Positions 9,326 to 17,462 of a stretch of 64,000 bases of DNA are shown here, in pieces. Numbering within the stretch: the first letter of the stretch is position 1; each line of letters begins with the position of its first letter. Under the pieces are notes generated by a model that did not search any database, was not told the origin of the DNA, and worked only from the letters and a program-made list of their open reading frames with translations. Position numbers and translations under genes: made by a program. This DNA is from Thermoanaerobaculia bacterium. Its GTDB lineage: Bacteria > Acidobacteriota > Thermoanaerobaculia > Multivoradales > J023. Location of the stretch: the NCBI GenBank assembly GCA_030431255.1, contig JAUIJL010000001.1, positions 124,001 to 188,000 on the forward strand, written 5' to 3'.

Positions 9326-9366
9326 AGCAGACCTATCCCAGAGCAGACCTATTCCATAGCAGACCA
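9326..9366. repeat. 16-bp tandem repeat, nearly three copies
   Basis: AGCAGACCTATCCCAG, AGCAGACCTATTCCAT and a partial AGCAGACCAGG start at 9326, 9342 and 9358. The third copy runs directly into the AGGAGG ribosome binding site of the bacilliredoxin gene, so the tract lies in its leader. Confidence 0.85.
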
Positions 9367-9378
9367 GGAGGTACGAAC

Positions 9379-9798
9379 GTGCCCTATAGCCCTCTACTTG
9401 TAAAACCCATGCGTGAAGAGCTGACCGCGATCGGATTCGAAGAGCTGATGACCGGAGAGGAAGTCGGCAATTGGCCCGGTGCCAAAGAAGGAACCGGGCT
9501 CTTGGTGATCAATTCCGTATGTGGCTGCGCCGCCGGTATGGCGCGCCCGGGCGTGCGCTTGGCCTTGGAAGAGAGCGACAAGAAACCCGCCCATGTCGCC
9601 ACGGTATTCGCCGGCCAAGATCAAGAAGCCACCGCCGCGGCCCGTGGCCTTTTCCCCCAGGTGCCCCCCTCCAGCCCGTCGATGGCATTTTTCAAAGACG
9701 GCGAGCTGGCCTATTTCCTACCCCGCCATCGCATTGAAGGACGCTCCGCCGAAGATGTAGCGGCGGACCTCAAATCGGCGTTTGCCGAGCATTGCTGA
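9379..9798 (+). CDS. bacilliredoxin, BrxA/BrxB (YphP/YqiW) family
   Basis: A 139-aa thioredoxin-fold protein. It begins PYSPLLVKPMREELT as in BrxA/BrxB and has the diagnostic CGC motif in INSVCGCAAGMARPG (C48, C50). Family members remove bacillithiol from S-bacillithiolated proteins, although in acidobacteria the thiol partner is uncertain. The GTG at 9379 is chosen because a perfect AGGAGG lies at 9366-9371 with seven bases of spacing and because it gives the family N terminus; an ATG at 9298 would add an unrelated leader encoded by the upstream repeat. The gene downstream starts nine bases after its stop. Confidence 0.93.
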   Translation: MPYSPLLVKPMREELTAIGFEELMTGEEVGNWPGAKEGTGLLVINSVCGCAAGMARPGVRLALEESDKKPAHVATVFAGQDQEATAAARGLFPQVPPSSPSMAFFKDGELAYFLPRHRIEGRSAEDVAADLKSAFAEHC

Positions 9799-9807
9799 GG
9801 GCAGATT

Positions 9808-10080
9808 ATGGGAACTTTCCACACCGGCAAACACGAGCTGCACGGCATCACCGTGGTCGTCGAGACCGAGGGTGAGGAAACCTTTGTCGGCCGTTGCGAC
9901 GATATGGACGACGAAAAAGTGATTTTGCTGGATGTCGACGTTCATCGGGCCGGCGAGAGCGAGGTGTCCAAAGAGGATTACCTCCGCCAAGCCGCCCAAT
10001 GGGGAGTGTTTGCCAAACATCGCCATCTGGTGGTGGATCGCTCCAAAGTCACCGCCGTCAACCGACTCGGCGAGCTCTAG
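9808..10080 (+). CDS. small conserved hypothetical protein
   Basis: A 90-aa soluble protein beginning MGTFHTGKHELHGITVVVET. It has alternating beta-type residues, a central acidic stretch (DDMDDEKVILLDVDVH) and a helical end. I do not recognise the family. It sits between the bacilliredoxin gene (nine-base gap) and the DUF423 gene (four-base gap), so the three look like one operon. No cysteine except C31 in VGRCDDMDD is present, so a direct redox role is not obvious. Confidence 0.65.
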   Translation: MGTFHTGKHELHGITVVVETEGEETFVGRCDDMDDEKVILLDVDVHRAGESEVSKEDYLRQAAQWGVFAKHRHLVVDRSKVTAVNRLGEL

Positions 10081-10084
10081 AGCG

Positions 10085-10456
10085 ATGTCGAAAACATTGA
10101 TCATGGCGGGCGGTTTGATGTGCGCCGTGGCCGTGGCCACCGGAGCTTTCGGTGCCCACGCCCTGGCTTCCAAGCTCGATGCGAGATCCCTCGAGCTGTG
10201 GGAGACCGCGGGACGCTACTTCATGTACGCGGGTCTCGGAGTGCTGGCGTCGGCTCTGCTTTCGCCACATTGCCAGGGCTCCGGAGCGCTGTGGGCGGGC
10301 GGTCTCTTGATCGCGGGAGGTCTCATCTTCGCCGGCGCGGTGGGCGGTCTGGCCCTCGGAGCCCCTAAGATCCTCGGAGCCGTGGCGCCGATCGGCGGCT
10401 CGGCGATGATCGCCGGATTCCTTGTTCTGGCTTACGCGGGATGGACGTCGAGCTGA
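10085..10456 (+). CDS. DUF423 family small membrane protein
   Basis: A 123-aa protein with four hydrophobic helices. The N-terminal AVATGAFGAHAL and the following LELWETAGRYFMYAGLGVLA match the DUF423/YgdD family, whose function is unknown. ATG at 10085 is chosen because it gives the normal family N terminus; the frame is open farther upstream but overlaps the previous gene. It ends 34 bp before a strong terminator hairpin. Confidence 0.88.
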   Translation: MSKTLIMAGGLMCAVAVATGAFGAHALASKLDARSLELWETAGRYFMYAGLGVLASALLSPHCQGSGALWAGGLLIAGGLIFAGAVGGLALGAPKILGAVAPIGGSAMIAGFLVLAYAGWTSS

Positions 10457-10490
10457 GAACCAACGTTCATCGTCGGTGAAAGCAGATACG

Positions 10491-10521
10491 AAAAAGCCAC
10501 CGCTCTACGCGGTGGCTTTTT
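10491..10521. terminator. bidirectional intrinsic terminator
   Basis: A perfect 13-bp stem (left arm 10491-10503, right arm 10509-10521) closes a five-base loop. The arms begin with five A and end with five T, so it works as a U-tailed terminator on either strand: for the DUF423 operon on plus and for the IPTL-CTERM-like gene on minus. Confidence 0.9.
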
Positions 10522-10596
10522 CGTTCGAAGGTCGATCCGCCGAGGGGTTTGCCCGGGACTTTCAGCCGCGGGCAAACCGAGCGGACGATGTCTCGA

Positions 10597-11436
10597 TCAA
10601 CGACGGCGGATCACGAAGAACGCGGCGCCGGCGAGGGCCAAGAAGAGGGCCATCAGACCGTAGTGGGAAGCGGTCGGCACGTTGATCACGGGCAGGCTGC
10701 CCTCGATCAGCTGCATGTGGTATTGCGCGAACGGGCTGCCGCCGAAGAAGAGGCTGGTGTTGTACACGCCGCCGAGATAGACGTCGAAGGCGTCGAAGCG
10801 ACCCGGAGCACCGAACGGACCTTCGGTGGCGAGCAGCGGGCCGAGGGCGGTGGCGTTGCCGGCGTCGGTGGCCTCAATGCCCCAGATCCAATCCGATTGG
10901 GTGTCCATGTCGAGGTCGGCACCACTGATGATGAAGGGGTCGATGCCGGTGACGTCGAGGGTGAAACCGAAGATGCCACCACCGGGGAGACCGGAGATGT
11001 CGATGTCGTAGATGGCCTGGCCGCCGGAAGCGGTGGCCAGGGGAGCACCCGCGGCGTCGAAGATTTCACCCTCCGAGAAGGTGTAGCGCAGGGAGATGGC
11101 ACCTGAAGCGTCGGTGGCGAAACCGATTTGGAAGCCGCCGACGATCGTGCCCGCGGGCAGATCGCCCGGATCCACGAAGGCGGTGCCGGTGAGGGTGAAG
11201 TTGGCGAAATTGAAGAAGCTACCGACCGGTCCGGTGTTGTCCCAGATGATGTCGCCGGGAGCCCGGACGGTGATGCCGGAGGCCTCGTCGGCGGAAGTGA
11301 ATTCACCGGTCGACAGGTCGAGGCTGCCGAGGTGGATGACTTCTTGCAGGGATTGGGCGGTGCTGGCGGCCGGGGACTGAGCAAAAGTCGGCACAGCCAC
11401 CATCAGGGCGATCAACAGGAAGAGGGCTTTTTTCAT
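10597..11436 (-). CDS. secreted protein with IPTL-CTERM-like sorting tail
   Basis: A 279-aa exported protein. MKKALFLLIALMVAVPTFAQ is a clear signal peptide. The body is Gly/Asp-rich and beta-predicted. It ends INVPTASHYG, a hydrophobic helix and FVIRRR, the layout of IPTL-CTERM exosortase sorting signals, which usually read IPTLSEWG; here the motif reads VPTASHYG. ATG at 11436 is preferred over a TTG five codons upstream, since GGAG is placed nine bases before it. Function of the body is unknown. No exosortase is visible in the window. Confidence 0.82.
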   Translation of the reverse strand: MKKALFLLIALMVAVPTFAQSPAASTAQSLQEVIHLGSLDLSTGEFTSADEASGITVRAPGDIIWDNTGPVGSFFNFANFTLTGTAFVDPGDLPAGTIVGGFQIGFATDASGAISLRYTFSEGEIFDAAGAPLATASGGQAIYDIDISGLPGGGIFGFTLDVTGIDPFIISGADLDMDTQSDWIWGIEATDAGNATALGPLLATEGPFGAPGRFDAFDVYLGGVYNTSLFFGGSPFAQYHMQLIEGSLPVINVPTASHYGLMALFLALAGAAFFVIRRR

Positions 11437-11634
11437 TGAAAACGGCTCCAAAAATTTTTGGCAGGGGGCAAGCCCGAGCGAGCTTGATTTGAGCGTCCTA
11501 ACCGGGCCCCGAAGGAATCGGGGAATTGTCGGTGGCTCATCGGATCCTGAACAGGAAGATTACTCGAAAATCCCGGCATTTGTCCATAAAACAGCGTTAA
11601 TTGGCCGCCCTCTCGGGGTTGCTCCACCGGGCTT
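11437..11634. other. intergenic, upstream of the IPTL-CTERM-like gene
   Basis: About 200 bp without a convincing gene. It contains the ribosome binding site of the minus-strand gene and presumably its promoter; an A/T-rich stretch lies at 11447-11459. No further structure was recognised. Confidence 0.5.
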
Positions 11635-11946
11635 TTACAGCCATTTGACGGAATCGCCGACGGAGATTTCGCCGTCTTCAATGATCTGACCGCAAGCACC
11701 TCCGCGCCAGTGAGGATCCAATGCCTTCAGCAGACCGGGCTCGGCGTCGTCCATGAGGCTCCATGGGAGAAAATGCTCCAGGCTCGCGTTCCTGAGGCTA
11801 GAATGGCAGCCCTGCGGCACCTCAGGGGTCCCCGCTCCCAACTCCCTCTCGGCCATCGGTCCATCGAATCTTAGACCGATTTGCTCCCGAGCCCGTTCTT
11901 CCTTACGGCTGCATCCTCGAGCCTCCAACTTCGTTTGACGATCCAT
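11635..11946 (-). pseudogene. possible MOSC-domain C-terminal remnant
   Basis: A 103-codon frame whose last ~25 residues, WRGGACGQIIEDGEISVGDS, resemble the end of MOSC domains (molybdenum cofactor sulfurase C-terminal type), where RGG and GD close the fold. The preceding part, including EPGLLKAL, fits loosely, but the conserved N-terminal half and the cofactor-binding cysteine context are absent. Its only upstream ATG overlaps the start codon of the divergent gene at 11945, leaving no room for a promoter. I read it as a decayed remnant; it could also be a short diverged family member or a chance open frame. Confidence 0.35.
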
Positions 11947-13963
11947 GACGACTTCGAGCCCCGATACGCTTCAACGTTCCATGCGCTCGGCCGTTCCGGC
12001 CGTTGGCCTCAGCGGATGGATCGTTTTGTTCTTCGATCAAGCCGCTGCCCGGTGGACCCTCGGATATTGGGTGCCGACCGCTTGGCGATTTGTGGCCGTG
12101 TACGTGTTGAGTGGCGCCGCCATCGCCCTGCTCGTGATCTTTAGCCGGCGTATTTGGGAGCGGAAGTGGAAGGGGCACCGGCCGAGCCCTACACGGCTTT
12201 GGGGCTGGACGGTCGCCGCAATCTACACCGCGGCCCTGGCGGAACGCGCCCAACATGTATTGTGGCCGGGGCCGGGTGGGACGAAGGTGCTGTGGTTCTT
12301 ACCGCCCATGATCGTCGTGGTCGCAGCCGCGGTCTGGGTTCTGGAAAGAATCGCCGGGCAGGAGCAAAAAATCCTGGCGGGTTTCGGCGTCGCTGTGGCC
12401 GCCGCCACCGGTCTGGCGATCAATCGCAATCTGGTGGCGTCCCCCCTGGAGCCCAAAGCCCTGGTCTTGGACGCCGCCGTGGTGCTCACCGTGACGGCGT
12501 CGGTCGTTGCTTGCCGGTGGATGGGGCGTCTTAGGGGGGCAGCCGCGACGGCCTTGGGGATCGTGCTCATGCTCGGGATCGGGACGATGCTGGGGCCGAC
12601 CGGCGAGCGGACCGGCGGACCGGCTTCAGCCCCCTCGTCCGACTCGCAGGAGCGTCGGCCTCCGGATCTATTGCTGATCATGATCGACACCTTGAGACAG
12701 GACGTCTTCCAAAGCGTGGTCGAATCGACCCCTGAAGGGCGAGCTTTCCGCGAGGCCTTCGATCCAGCCGCTTGGTTTTCCAATGCTATTGCCGCCGCTC
12801 CGTGGACGGCGCCGTCCATGGGCTCGATCATGACCGGTCTTTATCCCCGCGAGCACGGCCTGATCAAACCCTCCGCGCGCAAGGATCTTTCGGCCTTTAC
12901 CCGGCTTCCGGACGAGATTCCGACTCTGGCCGAAAAGTTGGGGCGGCGTGGATACCAAACCTCGGCGATCGTCGCCAATCCGATTTTGCATCCCCAGAGT
13001 GGGCTGTCGCGAGGGTTCGACCGCTACGAGGTATTGGCCGGACCGACGGTGAAGCTTCCCCTTTTGACCGCCTTGACCCGACTCGGCCTGTTGAAACGGG
13101 AGTTCTACCAGCAGGCCCGATGGGTCAAGAGCCGCTTGCGCCTGGAGCTGGGGCAGGTCGATCGTGATCGCCCGCTCTTTTTGTGGTTGCACATCATGGA
13201 CCCGCACGATCCCCTCTACGCCAACGATCTGCCGGAGCTGCCGGGCGAGTCGGAGCTGCCGGAGGTGGATCGACTGTATCGGCGGGAGGTCCGATACACC
13301 TTGGCCGAGCTGACCGACATGCTCGACCTGCTCAAGGCCGAAAGTTTGTGGCAGGAGTCGGCCGTGGTCTTGGCCTCGGATCACGGCGAGATGCTGCCTT
13401 CGGACGGGCGAGGTGAGGCGGGGCGTCCGAGGGTGCGCAAGGTGCACGGTCACGGCCACGCCCTTTACGATGAGCTGGCCAAGATCCCTTTGGTGATCCG
13501 TCCGCCCGGAGGGCTGCCGTCACCCCGGCAAGTGGATGTTTTGACCCACCACACGGATTTGCACGACACGTTGGCCGACCTGCTGGGGTCTGATCTGCGG
13601 CGGATCGGTCGTGATCGGGTCAGCTTGAAACCTTGGTTGGAGCCCGAGCCGGCAACCGATGTGTTGCCACGGCAGATGGCGTTGATCGAGGCGACCCACA
13701 GCGGTCCGGAGCAACGGGCCTTGAGAACATCCCGCTGGAAGCTGATCGAGAAGCCGATGATGAAGGTGCCACCGGAGCTTTACGAGCTGACCGTGGATCC
13801 CCTAGAACAGGAGAATCTGGCGCCTTCTCGAAGAGAGCAAGCGGCGGATTTGTCCCGACGCCTCAAAGAGCTCTGGTTCAGCCTCGAGGACCCACCGATC
13901 ACCACGACCCCGGAGCTCGACGACGAAACCCGTCGTCAGCTCGAGGCTCTGGGCTACCTCTGA
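11945..13963 (+). CDS. membrane sulfatase-like hydrolase/transferase
   Basis: A 672-aa protein with about five N-terminal membrane helices (residues ~20-220) and a periplasmic alkaline-phosphatase-superfamily domain. Metal motifs are PDLLLIMIDTLRQD and VLASDHGEM. At the place of the sulfatase Cys/Ser-x-Pro-Ser-Arg signature the sequence reads WTAPSMGSIMTGLYPREHG, with Thr (T288) at the nucleophile position and Met in place of Arg. It is therefore unlikely to be a formylglycine sulfatase and may be a phospho- or glycerophospho-transferase using Thr. It ends with the common tail EALGYL. The next gene follows nine bases later. Confidence 0.85.
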   Translation: MTTSSPDTLQRSMRSAVPAVGLSGWIVLFFDQAAARWTLGYWVPTAWRFVAVYVLSGAAIALLVIFSRRIWERKWKGHRPSPTRLWGWTVAAIYTAALAERAQHVLWPGPGGTKVLWFLPPMIVVVAAAVWVLERIAGQEQKILAGFGVAVAAATGLAINRNLVASPLEPKALVLDAAVVLTVTASVVACRWMGRLRGAAATALGIVLMLGIGTMLGPTGERTGGPASAPSSDSQERRPPDLLLIMIDTLRQDVFQSVVESTPEGRAFREAFDPAAWFSNAIAAAPWTAPSMGSIMTGLYPREHGLIKPSARKDLSAFTRLPDEIPTLAEKLGRRGYQTSAIVANPILHPQSGLSRGFDRYEVLAGPTVKLPLLTALTRLGLLKREFYQQARWVKSRLRLELGQVDRDRPLFLWLHIMDPHDPLYANDLPELPGESELPEVDRLYRREVRYTLAELTDMLDLLKAESLWQESAVVLASDHGEMLPSDGRGEAGRPRVRKVHGHGHALYDELAKIPLVIRPPGGLPSPRQVDVLTHHTDLHDTLADLLGSDLRRIGRDRVSLKPWLEPEPATDVLPRQMALIEATHSGPEQRALRTSRWKLIEKPMMKVPPELYELTVDPLEQENLAPSRREQAADLSRRLKELWFSLEDPPITTTPELDDETRRQLEALGYL

Positions 13964-13972
13964 GCCGGGGCG

Positions 13973-15556
13973 GTGGGGGAACGTCTGGAGCTCGGGTGGC
14001 AAAGGCGGTCGACCGTCGAGCGGTTGGTGTTGCTGGCCGTTCTCTTCTCGGTCGGTCGCGCCGGTTACGCCCTTCTGGGTGTGCGTTTCGACATGTCGCC
14101 CCTGGGGACGTTCTGGCAGCTGCTGGATCCCGAGCTCCTGCGGTCGGATCTGGGGCGCAGCCTCCTCTTTCTTCACAGCCAGCCGCCACTCTTTAACCTG
14201 GCAGTGGGTTTGGTGCTCAAGCTCAGCCCTTGGCCGATCGCCGCTGTCTTCCAGGCCCTTTTCCTGCTGCTGGGTTATTTCTGCTTCGTCGGATCGTTCG
14301 GGCTCATGCGTCGGCTGGGGGCTCGGCTCGTGGTGGCGTTGCCGATCGCGTGGCTCTTGGTGATGGCGCCGTCGTTCGTCTTGTTGGAGCACCTGCTGAT
14401 GTACGACTTGCCGGTCACTGCTCTGATAGTGGCTGCGGCGTTTTTCTTGGCCAAGGCGATGGGCTCGCGGGTTGCGGAATCTCAGGCTGTGGTCTCTCCG
14501 GCTGCGGGCTCGAATGGGCGACCCGGGGTGCCCTGGTTGGCTCTCTTCTTCTGGGTCTTGCTGGCTCTTTGCGCAACCCGCAGCCTATTTCATCCCGTGT
14601 TCCTCTGGGCCTCGGTCGCTGGGTTGGGCTGGATGACGAGCCTAAGTTTGGGGCGAGCCTGCGGGCTCCGCAGCTCTACGGTCTGGGCTGCGGCCCTTGT
14701 GCCCCTGCTCCTGCTGAGCCTCTTGCAGCTCAAGAATTGGGTCGTCTTCGGCCACACCGGCCTGTCGAGCTGGTTGGGCATGAACGCGGCGCGCATCGTC
14801 GGTTCGGGGCTTTCCGAGCAGGACATCGCCGATCTCCGCGCACGGGGAGAGGTGTCCGAAGCCTTTACGGTGCCGCCCTTTTCATTGATCTCCGCCTATC
14901 CGGAGCCGTTGGGGGCGATCTCGCGTCTCAACGCCGACCCCGCACGACAGGCGGTGCTCGCCAATCTGGATGCGCTGACGGCGACCCAAAAATCCACCGG
15001 TGCCACGAACTTCAATCATTTCGCATACCTGGAAATCTCGCGGCAATATCTGGCGGATTGTTATGGCGTGATCCGAAGTCGTCCGCAAGCCTACTTAGGG
15101 GGCGTGGCCAAGGCTTGGTACAACTTCTTGAAACCCGCCTCGCTCATACCCCATGTGCAAAGGAATCGGGAGCAGCTCGAACCGTGGGTGCGCCGAATCG
15201 AAGGCCTGCTCTTCGGAGAAATCACCTCGGCATTCCGATACGCCGGTGAGCCCAGATCTCTATTCATCGTGCCGCTGATTCTATTTCCGGTCTGTTTGGG
15301 CTTCGGTTTGTGGCTGGCCCTGGGGCGACCGAAAGCGGGCCTTGGATTCGGAGATCGGGTGGTGATCCTTTGGATGTGCGCCGCGATCCTCTATGTCGCC
15401 GGAGTCGGCAACTCTTTGGAGGTGTGGGAGAACCAGCGATTCAGGTTTTATGTCGATCCCTACCTGGCGATCTTGGCGGCTCTGATGATCGAGAGGATGC
15501 TTCAATGGGCCGAGGGGTGGCGAGGGATCCGTCACCCAGCAGACGATAGAGGGTGA
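13973..15556 (+). CDS. polytopic membrane protein, GT39/ArnT-like
   Basis: A 527-aa protein with about ten membrane helices. The early periplasmic loop, with HSQPPLFNLAVGLVLKL preceded by a short acidic stretch, resembles the first loop of GT-C glycosyltransferases, which transfer sugars from polyprenyl phosphates. The GTG at 13973 follows the sulfatase-like stop by nine bases, so the two are probably cotranscribed. A degenerate 15-bp triplicate at 14471-14515 adds a short loop. Its last 116 bp overlap the end of the convergent gene. The donor and acceptor are unknown. Confidence 0.7.
   Translation: MGERLELGWQRRSTVERLVLLAVLFSVGRAGYALLGVRFDMSPLGTFWQLLDPELLRSDLGRSLLFLHSQPPLFNLAVGLVLKLSPWPIAAVFQALFLLLGYFCFVGSFGLMRRLGARLVVALPIAWLLVMAPSFVLLEHLLMYDLPVTALIVAAAFFLAKAMGSRVAESQAVVSPAAGSNGRPGVPWLALFFWVLLALCATRSLFHPVFLWASVAGLGWMTSLSLGRACGLRSSTVWAAALVPLLLLSLLQLKNWVVFGHTGLSSWLGMNAARIVGSGLSEQDIADLRARGEVSEAFTVPPFSLISAYPEPLGAISRLNADPARQAVLANLDALTATQKSTGATNFNHFAYLEISRQYLADCYGVIRSRPQAYLGGVAKAWYNFLKPASLIPHVQRNREQLEPWVRRIEGLLFGEITSAFRYAGEPRSLFIVPLILFPVCLGFGLWLALGRPKAGLGFGDRVVILWMCAAILYVAGVGNSLEVWENQRFRFYVDPYLAILAALMIERMLQWAEGWRGIRHPADDRG
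14471..14515. repeat. degenerate 15-bp triplicate inside a GT-C-like gene
   Basis: Three successive 15-bp units begin GTTGCGGAATCTCAG, GCTGTGGTCTCTCCG and GCTGCGGGCTCGAAT. They encode the Ala/Val/Ser-rich loop VAESQAVVSPAAGSN without changing the frame. Confidence 0.5.
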
Positions 15557-17351
15557 ACGAGGGCCTCTCGAGCATCGGCTCGAAGAGGTGTGCCGGCAGA
15601 TCGGCATGGGCAGGGTAGGGACCCGCGTCCGGGGTCACGAGCAGAAAGTCGACGTCGAATTCGCGCAGGCGAGCATGAACGGAGGGTCCGTGGTGGAGCA
15701 GGGGCATGATTTGCGCATAGCTTTCGGGTCCGGCCCAATCCCCGAGGAAGACACCATCGGCGAAGTACCGGAGATTTTCGGCGAATAAGCCGTACACCAC
15801 GTAGTCGTCGCCTCGGGTGTCGTTCAACAGGATGAGAGCTTCCACGGCCGGCAGACGACCGGATAGGAAGGACTCGCGCGATGCGGGATCCGTCGGTAGA
15901 GGGCCGAGCTGGTGAAGCTTGTAGACGGCATAGGCCGATCCCGGGGCCACCAGGACGACCGCCACCGCCAGAGTCAAGACATCGGATCGGAGGGCTGGTC
16001 TCCGCTTCGGCCAGTGATCCGAGAGCAGCCCGAGGCCCCTTTCCACTCCGACACAGAGGATCAGACCCAAGAGCGGCAGGACCACCAACAAAAAGCGCAG
16101 ATCCCGCACGGTGGTCAGCCAAAACAATCCGTAGCCGAGCATCAGCAGACACCAGGGGCGCCACTCCGAGCGCTTGATCACCACAAGCAGGCTCAAGGGC
16201 AGCAGCACCATTAAGAACGGGCTGAACGGCGCTTGCCAATGGAATACCCCGCGATCGAAAACCGCTCGCCAAGGCACGGAGACCAGGAAGCCCAATCCCT
16301 CCACCACCCGCTCGCCCTGCTCCAAGGCCATGTCGAGCCCGGAGGCCGACCGGACGTCGGCGGTCTCCAGCGCCATGCGGTCGTGGAAGCTGGTCCAAGG
16401 GCCGGCGCCGAAGATCGGCTCGTAAAACGGAAAAAGAGGGCTTCCCGTGGTGGCGTAGATGCGCGCATACCAGGGGGCGGCGACCAACAGCACCCCCAGG
16501 CTGAGCCGAGCGGCGGCTTTCCAGGCCGGGCCCAATCCCTGGCGCAGGGCTCTGGTCAGGACCCAAAGTCCGAGGGAGCCGATGAAGAAGAGGGCCAGGT
16601 ATTTGGTGGCGGCGGCAAATCCGAGGAAGAGCCCCGACAACAACAGGCGCCGAGGATCGCTCCGCTGAAGATAGTCGTGCCAGGCGTAGAAGGCGGCGGT
16701 GATGAAGAACGTCAGGGCGGCGTCGACGTAGGCCGAGCATCCGACCCAGATGGCGAGGGGCGTGCCCAGCCACAGGGCCGCGGCCCAGATACCCGAGCGG
16801 CGGGATTGAATCTCGGCTCCCCAGGCGATTAAGAGGGCGGCGGTCAGGAGCAGCAGAAGCGCCTGAATCAACTTGGCGCCGACATCACTGCTGAGCAAAT
16901 ACGCCGGGACCGACATGACTTCCGCCCATTGGGGAAAAATCGGAAATCTGAGGGTGGGCAAGAAGGGCAAGGCGCCGGTTTCCGCGAACGCCCGGGTAAA
17001 CGGTAGGTGGTAGAGGGTGGCGTCGAAGGTGAAGGGCGGGTAGAGCGCCAGGGCGAGCAGGGGTAAGACGACGGCCGATCCGCCGAGCCAGACTCCCGGA
17101 TGCCGTCGGATCGATCGCGCGCATCGCCGCAGCTCGTTTTGAACGGGCTTTCCAGGACCACCGGCAAAGCCCAAGATGCCGACCACGGTGATCGCGGAGA
17201 AAAGACCGACTATCGACGGGATGTCGAGCCGACCGATCAGGCCGAGGCCGAAGAGAGCTTGGCCGAGCACGCCCAATCCGAGGCCGAGGCATAGGACGGG
17301 CTGGTCGTGGAGACCCAAGAGCCTGCTCCGGCCGAGCAGGGTGCCGAGCAC
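15441..17351 (-). CDS. polytopic GT39-like glycosyltransferase
   Basis: A protein of at least 636 aa with about twelve membrane helices. FDATLYHLPFTRAFAETG in the first large loop, GCSAYVDAALTFF and FAAATKYLALFF are typical of the dolichyl/polyprenyl-phosphate mannosyltransferase-like (GT39, PMT_2) proteins. The GTG at 17351 is the first standard start, but the frame stays open upstream and encodes LIFHVVLHLATLTWTVVVAW, which looks like a genuine first membrane helix. That extension has no ATG, GTG or TTG; a CTG at 17411 is the only near-start. Convergent with, and overlapping by 116 bp, the gene at 13973. Confidence 0.85.
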   Translation of the reverse strand: MLGTLLGRSRLLGLHDQPVLCLGLGLGVLGQALFGLGLIGRLDIPSIVGLFSAITVVGILGFAGGPGKPVQNELRRCARSIRRHPGVWLGGSAVVLPLLALALYPPFTFDATLYHLPFTRAFAETGALPFLPTLRFPIFPQWAEVMSVPAYLLSSDVGAKLIQALLLLLTAALLIAWGAEIQSRRSGIWAAALWLGTPLAIWVGCSAYVDAALTFFITAAFYAWHDYLQRSDPRRLLLSGLFLGFAAATKYLALFFIGSLGLWVLTRALRQGLGPAWKAAARLSLGVLLVAAPWYARIYATTGSPLFPFYEPIFGAGPWTSFHDRMALETADVRSASGLDMALEQGERVVEGLGFLVSVPWRAVFDRGVFHWQAPFSPFLMVLLPLSLLVVIKRSEWRPWCLLMLGYGLFWLTTVRDLRFLLVVLPLLGLILCVGVERGLGLLSDHWPKRRPALRSDVLTLAVAVVLVAPGSAYAVYKLHQLGPLPTDPASRESFLSGRLPAVEALILLNDTRGDDYVVYGLFAENLRYFADGVFLGDWAGPESYAQIMPLLHHGPSVHARLREFDVDFLLVTPDAGPYPAHADLPAHLFEPMLERPSFTLYRLLGDGSLATPRPIEASSRSSEPPRSPGRDRHKT

Positions 17352-17462
17352 CCACGCGACGACGACGGTCCAAGTCAGCGTGGCGAGATGAAGAACGACG
17401 TGGAAAATCAGGGATTGAGCTCCGACGGAATCAGCGGCGTGAGTCCGCTGATCATATCGAGA

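Noticed and set aside
10549-11106. Plus-strand frame opposite the IPTL-CTERM-like gene
   Set aside because: Gly/Val/Asp-biased antisense shadow; the minus-strand frame has a signal peptide and sorting tail.
14230-15249. A 339-codon frame inside the GT-C-like gene on the same strand
   Set aside because: Arg/Gly/Ala-rich frame-shadow; the overlapping frame has proper membrane helices and family motifs.
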